DNA of 64,000 nt from contig NZ_NMUQ01000001.1 in NCBI RefSeq assembly GCF_002233675.1, positions 568,680 to 632,679 of the forward strand, in the 5' to 3' direction. How positions within the stretch are numbered: position 1 is the first letter of the stretch; every line of letters begins with the position of its first letter. This stretch comes from Paenibacillus herberti. Its GTDB lineage: Bacteria; Bacillota; Bacilli; Paenibacillales; Paenibacillaceae. The notes below the pieces were generated by a model. The model did no database searches. It worked only from the letters and a program-made list of their open reading frames with translations, and was not told the DNA's origin. The position numbers were made by a program, and so were the translations under genes. This document shows positions 16,962 to 26,489 of the stretch, one piece after another.

Positions 16962-17330
16962 ATGTATATACTGACAATTGTTCTTCAAAGTTGGCTGCTT
17001 TTCTCTATGGCATTTTTCGGTGTAAGCAAGATCACAGGAGCTCAGCATCAGGTGGAACTGTTTGACTCGGTCAAACTTCCTCAGTGGTTTCGCGTCATTA
17101 CCGGTTATGTTCAAATTGTCGGAGCCATTGGACTCGTAATTGGCTACTGGTATCCGGGGGTTGCTGCGTGGTCTGCAGTACTGATCGGCGCTATGATGCT
17201 GGTAGCGGTTGTCACACATCTTAGAGTTAAACATCCGATCGGAAAAATGATCCCGGCTTTGTTAAATCTTTTCATTGCTGTTGCAGTTGTAATTCTATAT
17301 GCAGACGAACTGTCTCATTTTTTTGGATGA
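16962..17330 (+). CDS. DoxX family membrane protein
   Basis: A 122-residue protein with four transmembrane helices (LTIVLQSWLLFSMAFFGVSK, VITGYVQIVGAIGLVIGYW, AWSAVLIGAMMLVAVVTHL, MIPALLNLFIAVAVVILYA). The pattern FFGVSKITGAQ in helix 1 and a conserved RVKHP before the last helix are DoxX-like. The family is linked to redox and thiol homeostasis in membranes, but this member's role is unknown. It is transcribed alone, with its own promoter and a strong terminator. Confidence 0.85.
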   Translation: MYILTIVLQSWLLFSMAFFGVSKITGAQHQVELFDSVKLPQWFRVITGYVQIVGAIGLVIGYWYPGVAAWSAVLIGAMMLVAVVTHLRVKHPIGKMIPALLNLFIAVAVVILYADELSHFFG

Positions 17331-17364
17331 GCTCCTAAATCTATTTAGCTGCTCCAGCAAAAGC

Positions 17365-17408
17365 AAAACGGGAGGAGACTGAGCCAAGCTCAGTTTCCTC
17401 CCGTTTTT
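17365..17408 (+). terminator. Terminator after DoxX gene
   Basis: A long stem, AAAACGGGAGGAGACTGAGC against its near-complement, around CAA, followed by a T run. Confidence 0.9.
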
Positions 17409-17422
17409 CTGTACATGCTACT

Positions 17423-17548
17423 ATGGAATTTCTTTCAATACTAACTAAATTCATCGCTCATCAGCCGACGGTTAATACTCTAACGGAACTCAGAGAGCTT
17501 ATTTCCCATCAAATACGGGTTCGATTCGAAACTATCGAAGCCAGCTAA
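17423..17548 (+). other. 41-codon ORF in the gap before the histidine kinase
   Basis: The only credible coding signal in the 17331-17719 gap: ATG at 17423 to TAA at 17546, encoding a peptide beginning MEFLSILTKFIAHQ with the helical stretch TLTELRELISHQIRVRFE. There is no convincing ribosome binding site. It may be a gene remnant. The rest of the gap holds the upstream terminator and a 14-bp sequence that recurs inside the kinase gene (see findings). Confidence 0.25.
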
Positions 17549-17719
17549 AACATGGAGGACGTATGGTAACGGCCCATCGTTGAAAACATACTACTAATCG
17601 TTGTTCAGCTATATGTTCGGGCTTGAAACCGACCTCTACACTTGAATAAACAGGCTCTCGCTTGTCGAATGCTGTCGAGTTATTATTAAAGACATAACAT
17701 CAATAGATGAAGCGGCGGG

Positions 17720-19483
17720 ATGGATATGAGACGGTTGTTGGCGATTCGAAACTATATTCCTTTTACTTACAAAATGATGATTCCTTATCTTGTGCTCGTG
17801 CTAATTACGGATGTCGTCATTGGGTATGTTTCTTATTCGATGCTTGTCCAATCCCGCACGGAGGTCGCGAAGACGGGTATCCGCGCGGCGCTGGATCAGA
17901 CGAGGAATAACGTTGAGTATCGAATGGACGAGATACAGGGGATGTCCGATCTACTGTTTGGCAGTCTGCCTTTTCAGCGCGCCTTGCAAACAAAAGGAGA
18001 CCGCTTGACGATGTACTATGCAATGCTCGATGAAATCATTCCACAGTTAGAGGCTCCGCTCAAGCTGATTGGCAGTCCAATTCGGATCATTTTGTACACG
18101 GATAATGAGGACATCTGGGAGGCTGGAGGCGCGACTCTCCATAAACCGATTACGCAAAGTGATTACTTCGTGCGTAAGTTCTCCATGCTGGAAAACAGCA
18201 ACTGGTTCCCTGCATTTCAGGCCGCGAAAAAGGATAATGTATGGCTTCAGGCTGACATGGATACAAAGCTCGGGAATTTTTCTCACTTCCGCAGGCTCGT
18301 ATCCTACACCGATTATATGACGGTTATCGGCTACGTTCGGATCATAATCAATTTTGATAGCTTGCTCGGCAATCTGGTCCTTGATCCCAATGAGCGGGGC
18401 ATGGTACTACGGGTGCTGGACACTTCCTCCGGAGGCATTTTGTATTCGCGTGGAGCTGAGCTGGAAAAAGGTGGGACAAGCGATTATCTCAGCCTGCGCG
18501 AAGCCATACCCGATACCACATATGCCATCGAGGTTTTGGTTCCGAATGAGTATTTGAAAACTGATGCGAAAGAGCTGCAGTGGATCATCGGGCTAATTTG
18601 CGCAGCGAGTTTTGTGTTAATGGCTCTGATCGGGTTTCTCGTGGCCAATCTATCAGGCAAAAAAATGAAACGAATCGTCTCGCATGTCCGCTCGTTCCAG
18701 CAAGGCGACCTTCGCCAGCGAATCGACTTCACCGGCAATGATGAATTTGTACTAATTGCCCATTCCTTCAACCGGATGGCGTCTAGCATTCAGGAGCTCA
18801 TCCAGAGCGTTTACGAGCAGGGGCTCCAGAAGAAACAGGCGGAACTGGAGGCGCTGCAGGCGCAGATCAATCCGCATTTTCTTTATAATGCGCTATCGAC
18901 GATCAGTAGTCTCACAAACCTCGGGGAACCGCAGAAAGTAACCGAGATGGTGAAGGGACTTGCTCAATTTTACCGACTGACGTTGAACGAAGGCCAGGTA
19001 CTTATTCCGCTCGAGAAAGAGCTTGAGCAGGTGCAGGCTTACTTAGGCATTCAGAAAGTAAAACATGCCGACGGGTTCCAGGTGTACATCGAGTTGGACC
19101 CGGAAATCCGCGATGTGAAAATCATTAAGCTGCTGCTACAGCCTTTTGTGGAAAATGTGTTTAAGCATGCTTGGTTTGGAGAGACGATTGCAATTCGCAT
19201 AACGGCGAAGCGGGACGGGGATCGCCTGGAATTGAAGGTAATCGACAATGGGATCGGGATGAAGAAAGAGCAAGTCGAAAAAGTGTTGCGTAGCTCGATC
19301 CAATCGAATACGTACGGGCTGAAAAATGTAGAAGATAGAATCAAGCTTCGGTATGGACCCCAATATGGCGTTCGGATCGCCAGTATTTATGGCGGTGGCA
19401 CGACGGTTCAAATATTGCTGCCACTGCACACGGAATTTTACAAGGAGCGCACCGATTCGGAATACGTCGGTTATCGCGCGTAA
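17720..19483 (+). CDS. YesM-type sensor histidine kinase
   Basis: A 587-residue membrane sensor kinase. Two transmembrane segments (about 20-42 and 287-311) enclose an extracellular sensor region. HAMP follows (KRIVSHVRSFQQGDLRQRI). The His_kinase domain has QINPHFLYNAL, with the phospho-accepting His near residue 385, and the ATPase domain shows LLQPFVENVFKHAW and DNGIGM. This LytS/YesM class is paired with AraC-type response regulators in carbohydrate loci. The response regulator gene follows after 15 bp, and an ABC importer follows that. It probably senses an extracellular polysaccharide product, possibly through the binding protein. Confidence 0.93.
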   Translation: MDMRRLLAIRNYIPFTYKMMIPYLVLVLITDVVIGYVSYSMLVQSRTEVAKTGIRAALDQTRNNVEYRMDEIQGMSDLLFGSLPFQRALQTKGDRLTMYYAMLDEIIPQLEAPLKLIGSPIRIILYTDNEDIWEAGGATLHKPITQSDYFVRKFSMLENSNWFPAFQAAKKDNVWLQADMDTKLGNFSHFRRLVSYTDYMTVIGYVRIIINFDSLLGNLVLDPNERGMVLRVLDTSSGGILYSRGAELEKGGTSDYLSLREAIPDTTYAIEVLVPNEYLKTDAKELQWIIGLICAASFVLMALIGFLVANLSGKKMKRIVSHVRSFQQGDLRQRIDFTGNDEFVLIAHSFNRMASSIQELIQSVYEQGLQKKQAELEALQAQINPHFLYNALSTISSLTNLGEPQKVTEMVKGLAQFYRLTLNEGQVLIPLEKELEQVQAYLGIQKVKHADGFQVYIELDPEIRDVKIIKLLLQPFVENVFKHAWFGETIAIRITAKRDGDRLELKVIDNGIGMKKEQVEKVLRSSIQSNTYGLKNVEDRIKLRYGPQYGVRIASIYGGGTTVQILLPLHTEFYKERTDSEYVGYRA

Positions 19484-19498
19484 AGGAGCACAGATACG

Positions 19499-21091
19499 AT
19501 GGATATTACGATTTTGCTCGTGGACGACGAAGCGGTTGATCTAGCATGGCTGCGGGTGAGGGTGGAAGGCAGCGGGCATGATTCACTAAAGATCGCTGGA
19601 ACGGCGAAGAGCGGATTTGCCGCACTCAAGCTGATGGAGCAGGAGAGAATCGACATCATTCTGTCCGATATTCGCATGCCGATTATGACAGGGACGGAAT
19701 TTGCGCGCAAAGCGAAGGAGATCAATCCGGCCGTTCATATCGTGTTTATCAGTGGACATGAGGATTTTGGCTACGCCAAGGAAGCGATCCAGTTGAATGC
19801 CGCCGGGTATTTGCTGAAGCCTGTAGCGGACAACGAGCTGAATGAAATGATTGCGAATTTATGCATGAAGGTGGAAGCCGAGCGGGAAGTTAACTCCTCT
19901 GTGACGGAAGCGGTGTCCCTTGTTCAGCGTGAGGTTTTGCTGCGTTGGTTCCGCAACCCCTTGCCAGAACATGCGGAAGAGCGTGTACAGCGCTTTTTGG
20001 ACCCGCTGCTACGGGAAGGCGCTGCGGTAGCGCTTATCGAGGTGGATGATCTAGAGTACAACACAAAATCCATTTCGATCGAAGAACGGCGTAAGCTGCT
20101 GTTAGATGTGGAGCAGTTTATTCAGGAATTTGTACACAATAATCGATTAGGTGTCGTTATGACTGGTTTTGACAATCGCTATCTGCTGCTAATTACGATT
20201 GAAGAACAAATATGCCGCCCTGTTCTGGAAAAGATGGTGGGTACTTTCGGCCGCGTATTTCCATTCACAATTACGATTGGGCTCGGCCGGTTTGCGTTGG
20301 TATCGGAAGGACTTCATGATTCGTACGGCCAGGCGGAGTCCGCACTGAATACAAAATGGATACTAGGCAAAAACAAAATCATAATCCAGGACAAGCTGGC
20401 TCCGCCAACTCCGCTTCTTGCATCCGGACTTCCGGCGGAAGTGGATCTGATTGTCGACGAGATGCTTCCGGCGATGCTGGAATACGATCTCGTCAAGATC
20501 GATGACAGTCTCATGCGGCTGTTCCAGCAGGATAAGGATGCGCAGCCTCTTCCGAAGAGCGCGTCGTACGATCTCATCTTTCGGATGACATCCAAGCTGC
20601 ATGCTGACTTGAAACATAGGAACGAGAATCTTTATGAGCTGCTGGATTGGGAGTCACATATGCCGTTAGTACTATTTGAATTCGAGACGATCCATGATCT
20701 GATTTCATGGCTGCGGCGGAGGTTTTTTGAGGTGTCGGAGATGTTGTTCCTGAAGCAGCGAAGGCAGGAGCGGAAGCTAATTGGGGATATTACACGCTAC
20801 GTGGAGGAACGGCTGGAGTTTAAGGTGACACTGAGGGAAGTCGCTGCACACTTCGAATTCACACCGAATTACCTGGGTCAGCTGTTCCGGGCGGAAACCG
20901 GCGTAGCATTCAGCGATTTTTTGAATGATATGCGGATGAAGCGGGCTTGTGCGCTGCTCGATGATCCACGGATGAAAGTATATGAAATTGCTGACCGAAT
21001 CGGTTACAAAAATATTATTTATTTCAATCGGCAGTTTAAGCAAGTGACGGGTATGACTCCAGGTGAGTACCGCAAAAAGAATAAAATATAA
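19499..21091 (+). CDS. YesN-type response regulator with AraC DNA-binding domain
   Basis: A 530-residue response regulator. The receiver domain (1-120) has VDDE near residue 8, the phospho-acceptor Asp57 in ILSDIRMP, and K in LLKPV. A middle domain of about 300 residues, common in this class, is divergent. The C-terminal 100 residues hold two AraC helix-turn-helix units (TLREVAAHFEFTPNYLGQLF and VYEIADRIGYKNIIYFNRQFK). It is the partner of the upstream kinase and the likely activator of the importer genes downstream, whose promoter has a perfect -10 but a poor -35. Confidence 0.93.
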   Translation: MDITILLVDDEAVDLAWLRVRVEGSGHDSLKIAGTAKSGFAALKLMEQERIDIILSDIRMPIMTGTEFARKAKEINPAVHIVFISGHEDFGYAKEAIQLNAAGYLLKPVADNELNEMIANLCMKVEAEREVNSSVTEAVSLVQREVLLRWFRNPLPEHAEERVQRFLDPLLREGAAVALIEVDDLEYNTKSISIEERRKLLLDVEQFIQEFVHNNRLGVVMTGFDNRYLLLITIEEQICRPVLEKMVGTFGRVFPFTITIGLGRFALVSEGLHDSYGQAESALNTKWILGKNKIIIQDKLAPPTPLLASGLPAEVDLIVDEMLPAMLEYDLVKIDDSLMRLFQQDKDAQPLPKSASYDLIFRMTSKLHADLKHRNENLYELLDWESHMPLVLFEFETIHDLISWLRRRFFEVSEMLFLKQRRQERKLIGDITRYVEERLEFKVTLREVAAHFEFTPNYLGQLFRAETGVAFSDFLNDMRMKRACALLDDPRMKVYEIADRIGYKNIIYFNRQFKQVTGMTPGEYRKKNKI

Positions 21092-21160
21092 AGAGATCGA
21101 TCGTAGAATTTGGTTTACTTTTCGTTGATCTGCTGAATTATGTTCCATCTCTGGGCTCCC

Positions 21161-21166
21161 TATAAT
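21161..21166 (+). promoter_or_regulatory. -10 element of the importer operon
   Basis: TATAAT lies 32 bp before the permease start. The sequence 17 bp upstream (TTATGT) is a weak -35, as expected for an activator-dependent promoter. CTCTGG and CCAGAG flank it as inverted arms (21149 and 21172). Confidence 0.45.
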
Positions 21167-21192
21167 TAAGACCAGAGAGAGGAGAGATCAGC

Positions 21193-22119
21193 ATGAGTGA
21201 AAGACGACACCGGTTTTGGCATGACGTGGTTAAATACAGAACCCTGCTGCTAATGCTGGCGCCTGCCGTACTGTTATTCTTCTTGTTCAGTTACATCCCG
21301 ATGAGTGGAATTGTAATCGCGTTCAAGAGATTCGACTATGTAGGCGGTGTGTTCGGTAGCCCCTGGGTTGGATTAGATAACTTTAAATTTTTCTTTGAAT
21401 CGGGTGACGCTTGGCGTGTAACCCGCAATACAGTTTTGTACAATCTGGGCTTCATTATTCTGGGCAATCTGCTTCCTATGATAACGGCGATTCTGCTGTT
21501 CGAGGTCGGCGGCAAATGGTTCCGCAAGTTAACCCAATCGATGCTGTTCCTGCCTTACTTCATTTCCTGGGTCGTTGTTGGTTCAATCGCATACAACTTC
21601 TTCAGTTACGAAGTAGGCACGATCAACGGTTTGTTGACGTGGATCGGTATGGATCCTATCGATATCTACAATACACCTGCTTATTGGCCGGTCATACTAC
21701 TTGTAGTGAATACTTGGAAAACACTGGGGTATGGAACCGTTATGTATTTAGCCGCAATTACGAGTATCGATAAAGAGATGTATGAGGCGGCCGAGATGGA
21801 TGGAGCCAATGTGTTCCAGCGGATTCTCCATGTCACCGTTCCGAATTTGTACCCAACGCTAATCATTCTGGTACTTCTGGCAATCGGTAACATTTTCCAA
21901 GGAGACTTCGGTATGTTCTACAACATGATCGGTAACAATGGTCTGCTGTTCTCCTCAACGGACGTAATCGACACCTTCGTATTCAGACTGCTTATCGGCT
22001 CCAACGAAATCGGTATGTCAGCAGCAGCAGGCGTTTATCAATCGGTTCTCGGTTTTGTGACGATTTTGCTGGCGAACTACGCGGTACGTAAATATGACAA
22101 AGAACGCGCACTATTCTAA
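21193..22119 (+). CDS. Carbohydrate ABC transporter permease (LplB-like)
   Basis: A 308-residue membrane subunit with six predicted transmembrane helices. The N-terminus (LMLAPAVLLFFLFSYIPMSG, IAFKRFDYVGG) is typical of the LplB group in polysaccharide-product importers. The EAA loop YEAAEMDGANVFQRILHVTV lies near residue 197. The start follows GAGAGGAGAG. It forms an operon with the next two genes and lies directly downstream of the two-component genes. Confidence 0.93.
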   Translation: MSERRHRFWHDVVKYRTLLLMLAPAVLLFFLFSYIPMSGIVIAFKRFDYVGGVFGSPWVGLDNFKFFFESGDAWRVTRNTVLYNLGFIILGNLLPMITAILLFEVGGKWFRKLTQSMLFLPYFISWVVVGSIAYNFFSYEVGTINGLLTWIGMDPIDIYNTPAYWPVILLVVNTWKTLGYGTVMYLAAITSIDKEMYEAAEMDGANVFQRILHVTVPNLYPTLIILVLLAIGNIFQGDFGMFYNMIGNNGLLFSSTDVIDTFVFRLLIGSNEIGMSAAAGVYQSVLGFVTILLANYAVRKYDKERALF

Positions 22120-22134
22120 CTTAGGAGGGATTGC

Positions 22135-23034
22135 ATGAGCGCAGCAGTCGTAAAACACAGTAAAGACCGCATTCTATTGTCGGTCATCGGATACACCTTG
22201 CTAGCCATCCTGGCTTTCCTATGTGTGGTGCCGTTCCTTCTCATTCTGTCGTCATCGCTTACAGACGAGAACACCATCCGCATGGAGGGATACAAGTTGT
22301 TTCCAACGGTATTCTCCACCGAAGCTTACAAGCTGCTGTTCGAGTATCCAGAGGCGATGATTCGTGCTTATGGTGTAACTCTGATGGTCACGATTATTGG
22401 AACGGCGGTTGGACTTTTCCTTACCGCAATGAGTGCCTACGTACTTTGCCGGAAGGACTTTAAATGGCGGAACCAATTCACCTTCTATTTCTTCTTCACA
22501 ACACTGTTCAGCGGCGGCCTGGTGCCGTGGTATCTGCTGATCACGAACTACTTGCAGTGGAAGGATACACTTACAGTGCTGATTGTGCCATCGCTAATGA
22601 GCGTGTTCTACATGATTGTCATGAGAACATTCATGGCGGGTATTCCCGAGGCCATTACGGAATCGGCTAAAATCGACGGAGCAGGTGATTTCCGGATTTT
22701 CATGCAGCTGATCATCCCGCTGTCCAAACCGGCGCTCGCGACCATCGGGCTGTTCACCGCACTGAGGTACTGGAATGACTGGTATATGGCGCTGCTGTTC
22801 ATCTCTAAGGAAGATCTTGAGCCGCTGCAATACTATCTCTATAAGATGCTTGGCAATATGGAAGGGCTCCGCACAGCGATGCTTGGCTCAGGCGCTGGTG
22901 TTTCGATCGACATTCCCGGCGAAAGCCTGAAAATGGCCATGACGGTCGTTGCTTGCGGCCCGATCTTGTTCGCTTATCCATTCATTCAGAAATACTTTGT
23001 GCAAGGCTTGACGGTTGGCGCAGTTAAAGGATGA
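22135..23034 (+). CDS. Carbohydrate ABC transporter permease (LplC/YtcP-like)
   Basis: A 299-residue second permease with six predicted transmembrane helices. The family-typical stretches SSSLTDENTIRMEGYKLFP, FYFFFTTLFSGGLVPWYL and the EAA loop ITESAKIDGAGDFRIF are present, and the tail GLTVGAVKG is characteristic of YtcP-like proteins. It is 15 bp after the first permease with AGGAGGG upstream of the ATG. It works with the first permease and the lipoprotein encoded next. Confidence 0.93.
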   Translation: MSAAVVKHSKDRILLSVIGYTLLAILAFLCVVPFLLILSSSLTDENTIRMEGYKLFPTVFSTEAYKLLFEYPEAMIRAYGVTLMVTIIGTAVGLFLTAMSAYVLCRKDFKWRNQFTFYFFFTTLFSGGLVPWYLLITNYLQWKDTLTVLIVPSLMSVFYMIVMRTFMAGIPEAITESAKIDGAGDFRIFMQLIIPLSKPALATIGLFTALRYWNDWYMALLFISKEDLEPLQYYLYKMLGNMEGLRTAMLGSGAGVSIDIPGESLKMAMTVVACGPILFAYPFIQKYFVQGLTVGAVKG

Positions 23035-23091
23035 TCTCAGGGAAACCTGGTTTATCACATAGCATTGCAATTCATACAAGGGGGAAACAAC

Positions 23092-24669
23092 ATGATTAAA
23101 CGGAGCAAACGTCAGCTTGGACTTGCGGTAACGAGTATGCTCGCTGCAACAATGGTGCTGAGCGCATGCGGTCAAGCAAACAAAGCCGCGGATAATAGCC
23201 CGGCGGCCAACAACACGGCTGCGAGCAATTCGACGAATACCGGCGAAAAAGGAAATACCGCAGCTGACACTTCTACGGAAGTAAAGCTGAAAATGGTCTT
23301 GCTCGGTGCTAAGCCGGCTGATTATGATCAAGTGTTCGCCGAGATTAATAAAAACCTTAAAGAGAAAATCAACGCGACGGTTGAAGCTGAGTTCCTGGCC
23401 TGGTCCGACTGGAGCCAAAAATATCCGCTGAAATTCGCGGCGAACGAAGATTTCGACATCATTTATACGTCTAACTGGGCTCAATATACCGATCAAGCAA
23501 CCAAAGGTGGTTTCCTAGAGCTGACGGATGATCTGCTCTCGCAATATGCTCCGCAAACATGGGCGGCTATGCCAAAAGTGAAATGGGACCAAGCTCGAAT
23601 CAACGACAAAATCTATATGATTCCTTCCAACAAAGCGAATGAGTTCACGGACAAGCTCGTCCTGATCCGCGACGATTTGCGCGAGAAGTACGGCCTAGAG
23701 CCGGTAAACAGCCCGGAAACGTATGCGGCTTATTTGAAAGCGGTCGCAAAGAACGAAAAAGGCATCACACCGTACGGCCTGGAGTCGGCCGAGACGAACA
23801 ATCATAACCTAGACAAGCAACTGCTTGTTCAGAAAAACAACTGGAAAGAATTCGCAGGAATTCCGTTCACCGTTAAGACGGATGACGCAAAAGCCCAGGT
23901 GTTTAATATGTACGAAACGCCTGAGTTCGATCAGCTTCTAACGTACTATAAGGATCTCGCGGACAACGGCGGCTGGTCGAGAAACGCGCTGACAAGCAAG
24001 AGCAGCACGACGGATGACTTTAAAGCAGGCAAGCTTGCTTCGATGTCGCATAACGTAACGGCGCTTGGCGGCGTTATGGCGGACGCTCTAAAAGCGCATC
24101 CGGACTGGAAGCTGGCGCTTGCCGACCTGTCCCCGGACAGCAAAAAATCCGCCGCGATCTCCACGCAAAACGGCATGGCGATTCACGCTACGTCCAAAAA
24201 AGCTGAGCGTGCTCTGATGGCGCTGGACCTGTTCCAAAACGACAAGCAACTCCACGATCTTGTCATGTATGGTATCGCTGGCACGAACTACACGCCAGAA
24301 GGCGACGACAAGTTCAGCAAAACGGACAAATTTGCTAATTACAACAGTTTCTCGAACTGGTCATGGACTTCTACGCTGGACCGTGTAGATACCAACTACC
24401 CGCAGGCAGCGCAAGAGATCGAGAAACAATGGGCTGGCAAAGTGTTCAACTACGAGCTGGAATCGTTTGTGTTCGACAAAACCAAAGTTGTGAATGAAGT
24501 GGCAAACGTTGGTAATGTTATGACTCGTTATCTGGCACCGCTTGAGTACGGCCTGATTAAAGATTTGGATAAAGGTAAAGCTGACTTGATCAAACAAATG
24601 AAAGCGGCAGGCTCGGATAAAATCCAAGCTGAGCTGCAAAGCCAAATTGACGCCTTCCTTGCGAAATAA
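23092..24669 (+). CDS. Extracellular solute-binding lipoprotein (LplA-like)
   Basis: A 525-residue binding protein. ATG at 23092 follows AAGGGGGAAAC; an in-frame ATG 27 bp upstream is less well placed. The lipoprotein signal ends in LSAC, then an Asn/Ala/Thr-rich linker. The long mature domain (WSQKYPLKFAANEDFDIIYT, YGIAGTNYTPEGDDKFS) is that of the DUF3502/LplA-like class that partners LplB/YtcP permeases. It would bind an oligosaccharide. A perfect terminator follows, so the next gene may be expressed less or separately. Confidence 0.92.
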   Translation: MIKRSKRQLGLAVTSMLAATMVLSACGQANKAADNSPAANNTAASNSTNTGEKGNTAADTSTEVKLKMVLLGAKPADYDQVFAEINKNLKEKINATVEAEFLAWSDWSQKYPLKFAANEDFDIIYTSNWAQYTDQATKGGFLELTDDLLSQYAPQTWAAMPKVKWDQARINDKIYMIPSNKANEFTDKLVLIRDDLREKYGLEPVNSPETYAAYLKAVAKNEKGITPYGLESAETNNHNLDKQLLVQKNNWKEFAGIPFTVKTDDAKAQVFNMYETPEFDQLLTYYKDLADNGGWSRNALTSKSSTTDDFKAGKLASMSHNVTALGGVMADALKAHPDWKLALADLSPDSKKSAAISTQNGMAIHATSKKAERALMALDLFQNDKQLHDLVMYGIAGTNYTPEGDDKFSKTDKFANYNSFSNWSWTSTLDRVDTNYPQAAQEIEKQWAGKVFNYELESFVFDKTKVVNEVANVGNVMTRYLAPLEYGLIKDLDKGKADLIKQMKAAGSDKIQAELQSQIDAFLAK

Positions 24670-24689
24670 CAACAAGGATCGTTAAGGCG

Positions 24690-24732
24690 CAGGATGCAAA
24701 GCGTTAGCCGCTTTGCATCCTGTTTGTTTTTG
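24690..24732 (+). terminator. Terminator after binding protein
   Basis: A perfect 14-bp stem CAGGATGCAAAGCG with its complement around TTAGC, then TTTGTTTTT. Confidence 0.92.
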
Positions 24733-24793
24733 TACAGGCATTATGTCCGGGTCAAGGATTGCCGAAAATCTATATTTCTCGAGGAGCGTTGCT

Positions 24794-26425
24794 ATGCAAG
24801 CGGCGTCAAGCATTTATGTGAAGGATTTTGAGCAAGGAGATGATGCGGAGCGGATTCGCGCAGCAATTCAACGCGCGCTTGCTACAGGGGCGGAGCGAAT
24901 TGTTTTTGAACCGCGTCGATATCTCCTTCAGAGTACCGTGATCATTCAAACAGAGGGCTTCGCACATGATGCCGGCAGTTCGGATGAAGGCAGTAAGGCA
25001 TCTCATATCGTCATCCTTGGAGCGAAAAAGCTGACGCTGCAAGGTGCAGTAGATGAGTTTGGCGAGCCGGCCACCGTATTGGTTGGGTACAATGATGGGC
25101 AAATCCATGATTATTTGCCGTCGATTTTATGGTGCGAGGATTGCTCGGACTCCACCTTGCGAGATATTGCGTTTACCCGGGAGCCGGAATTTGCCTCGGC
25201 AGGCGTCGTTGTTTATAAGGATGCCAGCAACATCGTAGTTGAGGTGTTTGAGGGTAATCCTTGCACCGAGACGATGGGCGCTTTCTGCATGAATCGGTTC
25301 GATCCGTCGACCGGCAACCTCATAGGTGAGAGCGTAACTTATGGCGATGGAGCGGGCAACCTGTTTGTTCGAACAGGAGAGTCACAATTGACGCTGAATA
25401 GCCCCATGGTAGCAGGCAAAGTGGAGGTTGGTGAGCATCTTTCCTGGCATCAAGGGGCGCGCACGGATTTCCAGACGTATTTTGCCCGCTGTGATCGGCT
25501 AAGCTTGTTGAATATCCGGACGTTTAATGCCAACGGCTTCGCCATGTTAACGGAAAATTGCCGCGGCATCTCGGCGGACCGCGTCGTATTCCGCCCGGAC
25601 GGTAATCGTTTGTTCACGGCGCCAAGAGATGCGTGGAAGCTGTTCAAATGCAGCGGTAATATCGACATCAGCCGGATGGTTGTGGAAGGCGTGCGGATGG
25701 ATGGCCAGAATATGCACAGCAATTGGCTTGTGATGCAAAGCGTCTTGAACCCTCGCGAGGCGGTATTCTTTTGCAAATATACCCCTGCACCGCTAGTGGT
25801 AGGTAGTGATGTGGAGCTGCATGACGGGGAGCGAGTCATCAAAGTTCGGATTGCCAGCTGGAGCCATAGGGGCAAAGGAGAGCATGGCAATTATTATAGG
25901 ATCCAATTCGAACAGGATCTGCCCGAAGAGGCGCGTGAAGGCATGCTGGGAGCTGCGAACTGCTGGGAGCCTGATCGGTATATATGCCGGGATTCCGAAT
26001 TCGTCAACATTGCTGGTGCGGGCCATCTCGTACGTTGTGATCATCTGTACATCCTTAACTGCACTTACAGGAACACGATGAATCCAGGTATTCTGCTCGG
26101 CGCGGAGATGCCAATCCATTCGGAGGGCGGCCACGCGACGGACATTGTCATTAAAAACTGTGAATTCGACAACTGTGGCTTCTTTCCAAGATACGAGGCA
26201 GCGGGTTGTATTGGGGTCAAATCGGCAGGTTTCCACGGTAAGTTTAACCGCGATATTTTGATCGTCAACAATGTTATGCGCAATTCACGAATCGGCGTCC
26301 ATGTCATCGATGGGGATGAAATCTATCTGATTGGCAATACGTTTGACAGCGTGGAAGTTCCGGTGCTGACCGACGAAGAAGTGAACGGGCGGATATATCA
26401 GATGAATCATCGAATAGTGGAGTAA
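24794..26425 (+). CDS. Right-handed beta-helix protein, probable polysaccharide-active enzyme
   Basis: A 543-residue protein. ATG at 24794 follows GAGGAG; the open frame begins upstream at 24713 but that part overlaps the terminator. The N-terminal DDAERIRAAIQRALATGAER, then IVFEPRRYLLQSTVII, is the usual opening of pectate-lyase-like and GH28-like parallel beta-helix proteins. Later turns show repeated strand patterns (FVNIAGAGHLVRCDHLYILN, KNCEFDNCGFF, VNNVMRNSRIGVHVIDGDEI). There is no signal peptide, so it would act inside the cell on an imported oligosaccharide. The exact activity (lyase or glycosidase) cannot be assigned. Confidence 0.7.
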   Translation: MQAASSIYVKDFEQGDDAERIRAAIQRALATGAERIVFEPRRYLLQSTVIIQTEGFAHDAGSSDEGSKASHIVILGAKKLTLQGAVDEFGEPATVLVGYNDGQIHDYLPSILWCEDCSDSTLRDIAFTREPEFASAGVVVYKDASNIVVEVFEGNPCTETMGAFCMNRFDPSTGNLIGESVTYGDGAGNLFVRTGESQLTLNSPMVAGKVEVGEHLSWHQGARTDFQTYFARCDRLSLLNIRTFNANGFAMLTENCRGISADRVVFRPDGNRLFTAPRDAWKLFKCSGNIDISRMVVEGVRMDGQNMHSNWLVMQSVLNPREAVFFCKYTPAPLVVGSDVELHDGERVIKVRIASWSHRGKGEHGNYYRIQFEQDLPEEAREGMLGAANCWEPDRYICRDSEFVNIAGAGHLVRCDHLYILNCTYRNTMNPGILLGAEMPIHSEGGHATDIVIKNCEFDNCGFFPRYEAAGCIGVKSAGFHGKFNRDILIVNNVMRNSRIGVHVIDGDEIYLIGNTFDSVEVPVLTDEEVNGRIYQMNHRIVE

Positions 26426-26450
26426 TCGAATAATCCTATAATCTAGGCGA

Positions 26451-26489
26451 AAAAGGGGCGTTTCTTCCAAGTGGAAGAGCGCCCCTTTT
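26451..26489. terminator. Bidirectional terminator
   Basis: AAAAGGGGCG and CGCCCCTTTT are perfect arms with an inner TCTTCC-AAGT-GGAAGA stem. It separates the convergent beta-helix and AraC genes. Confidence 0.9.
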
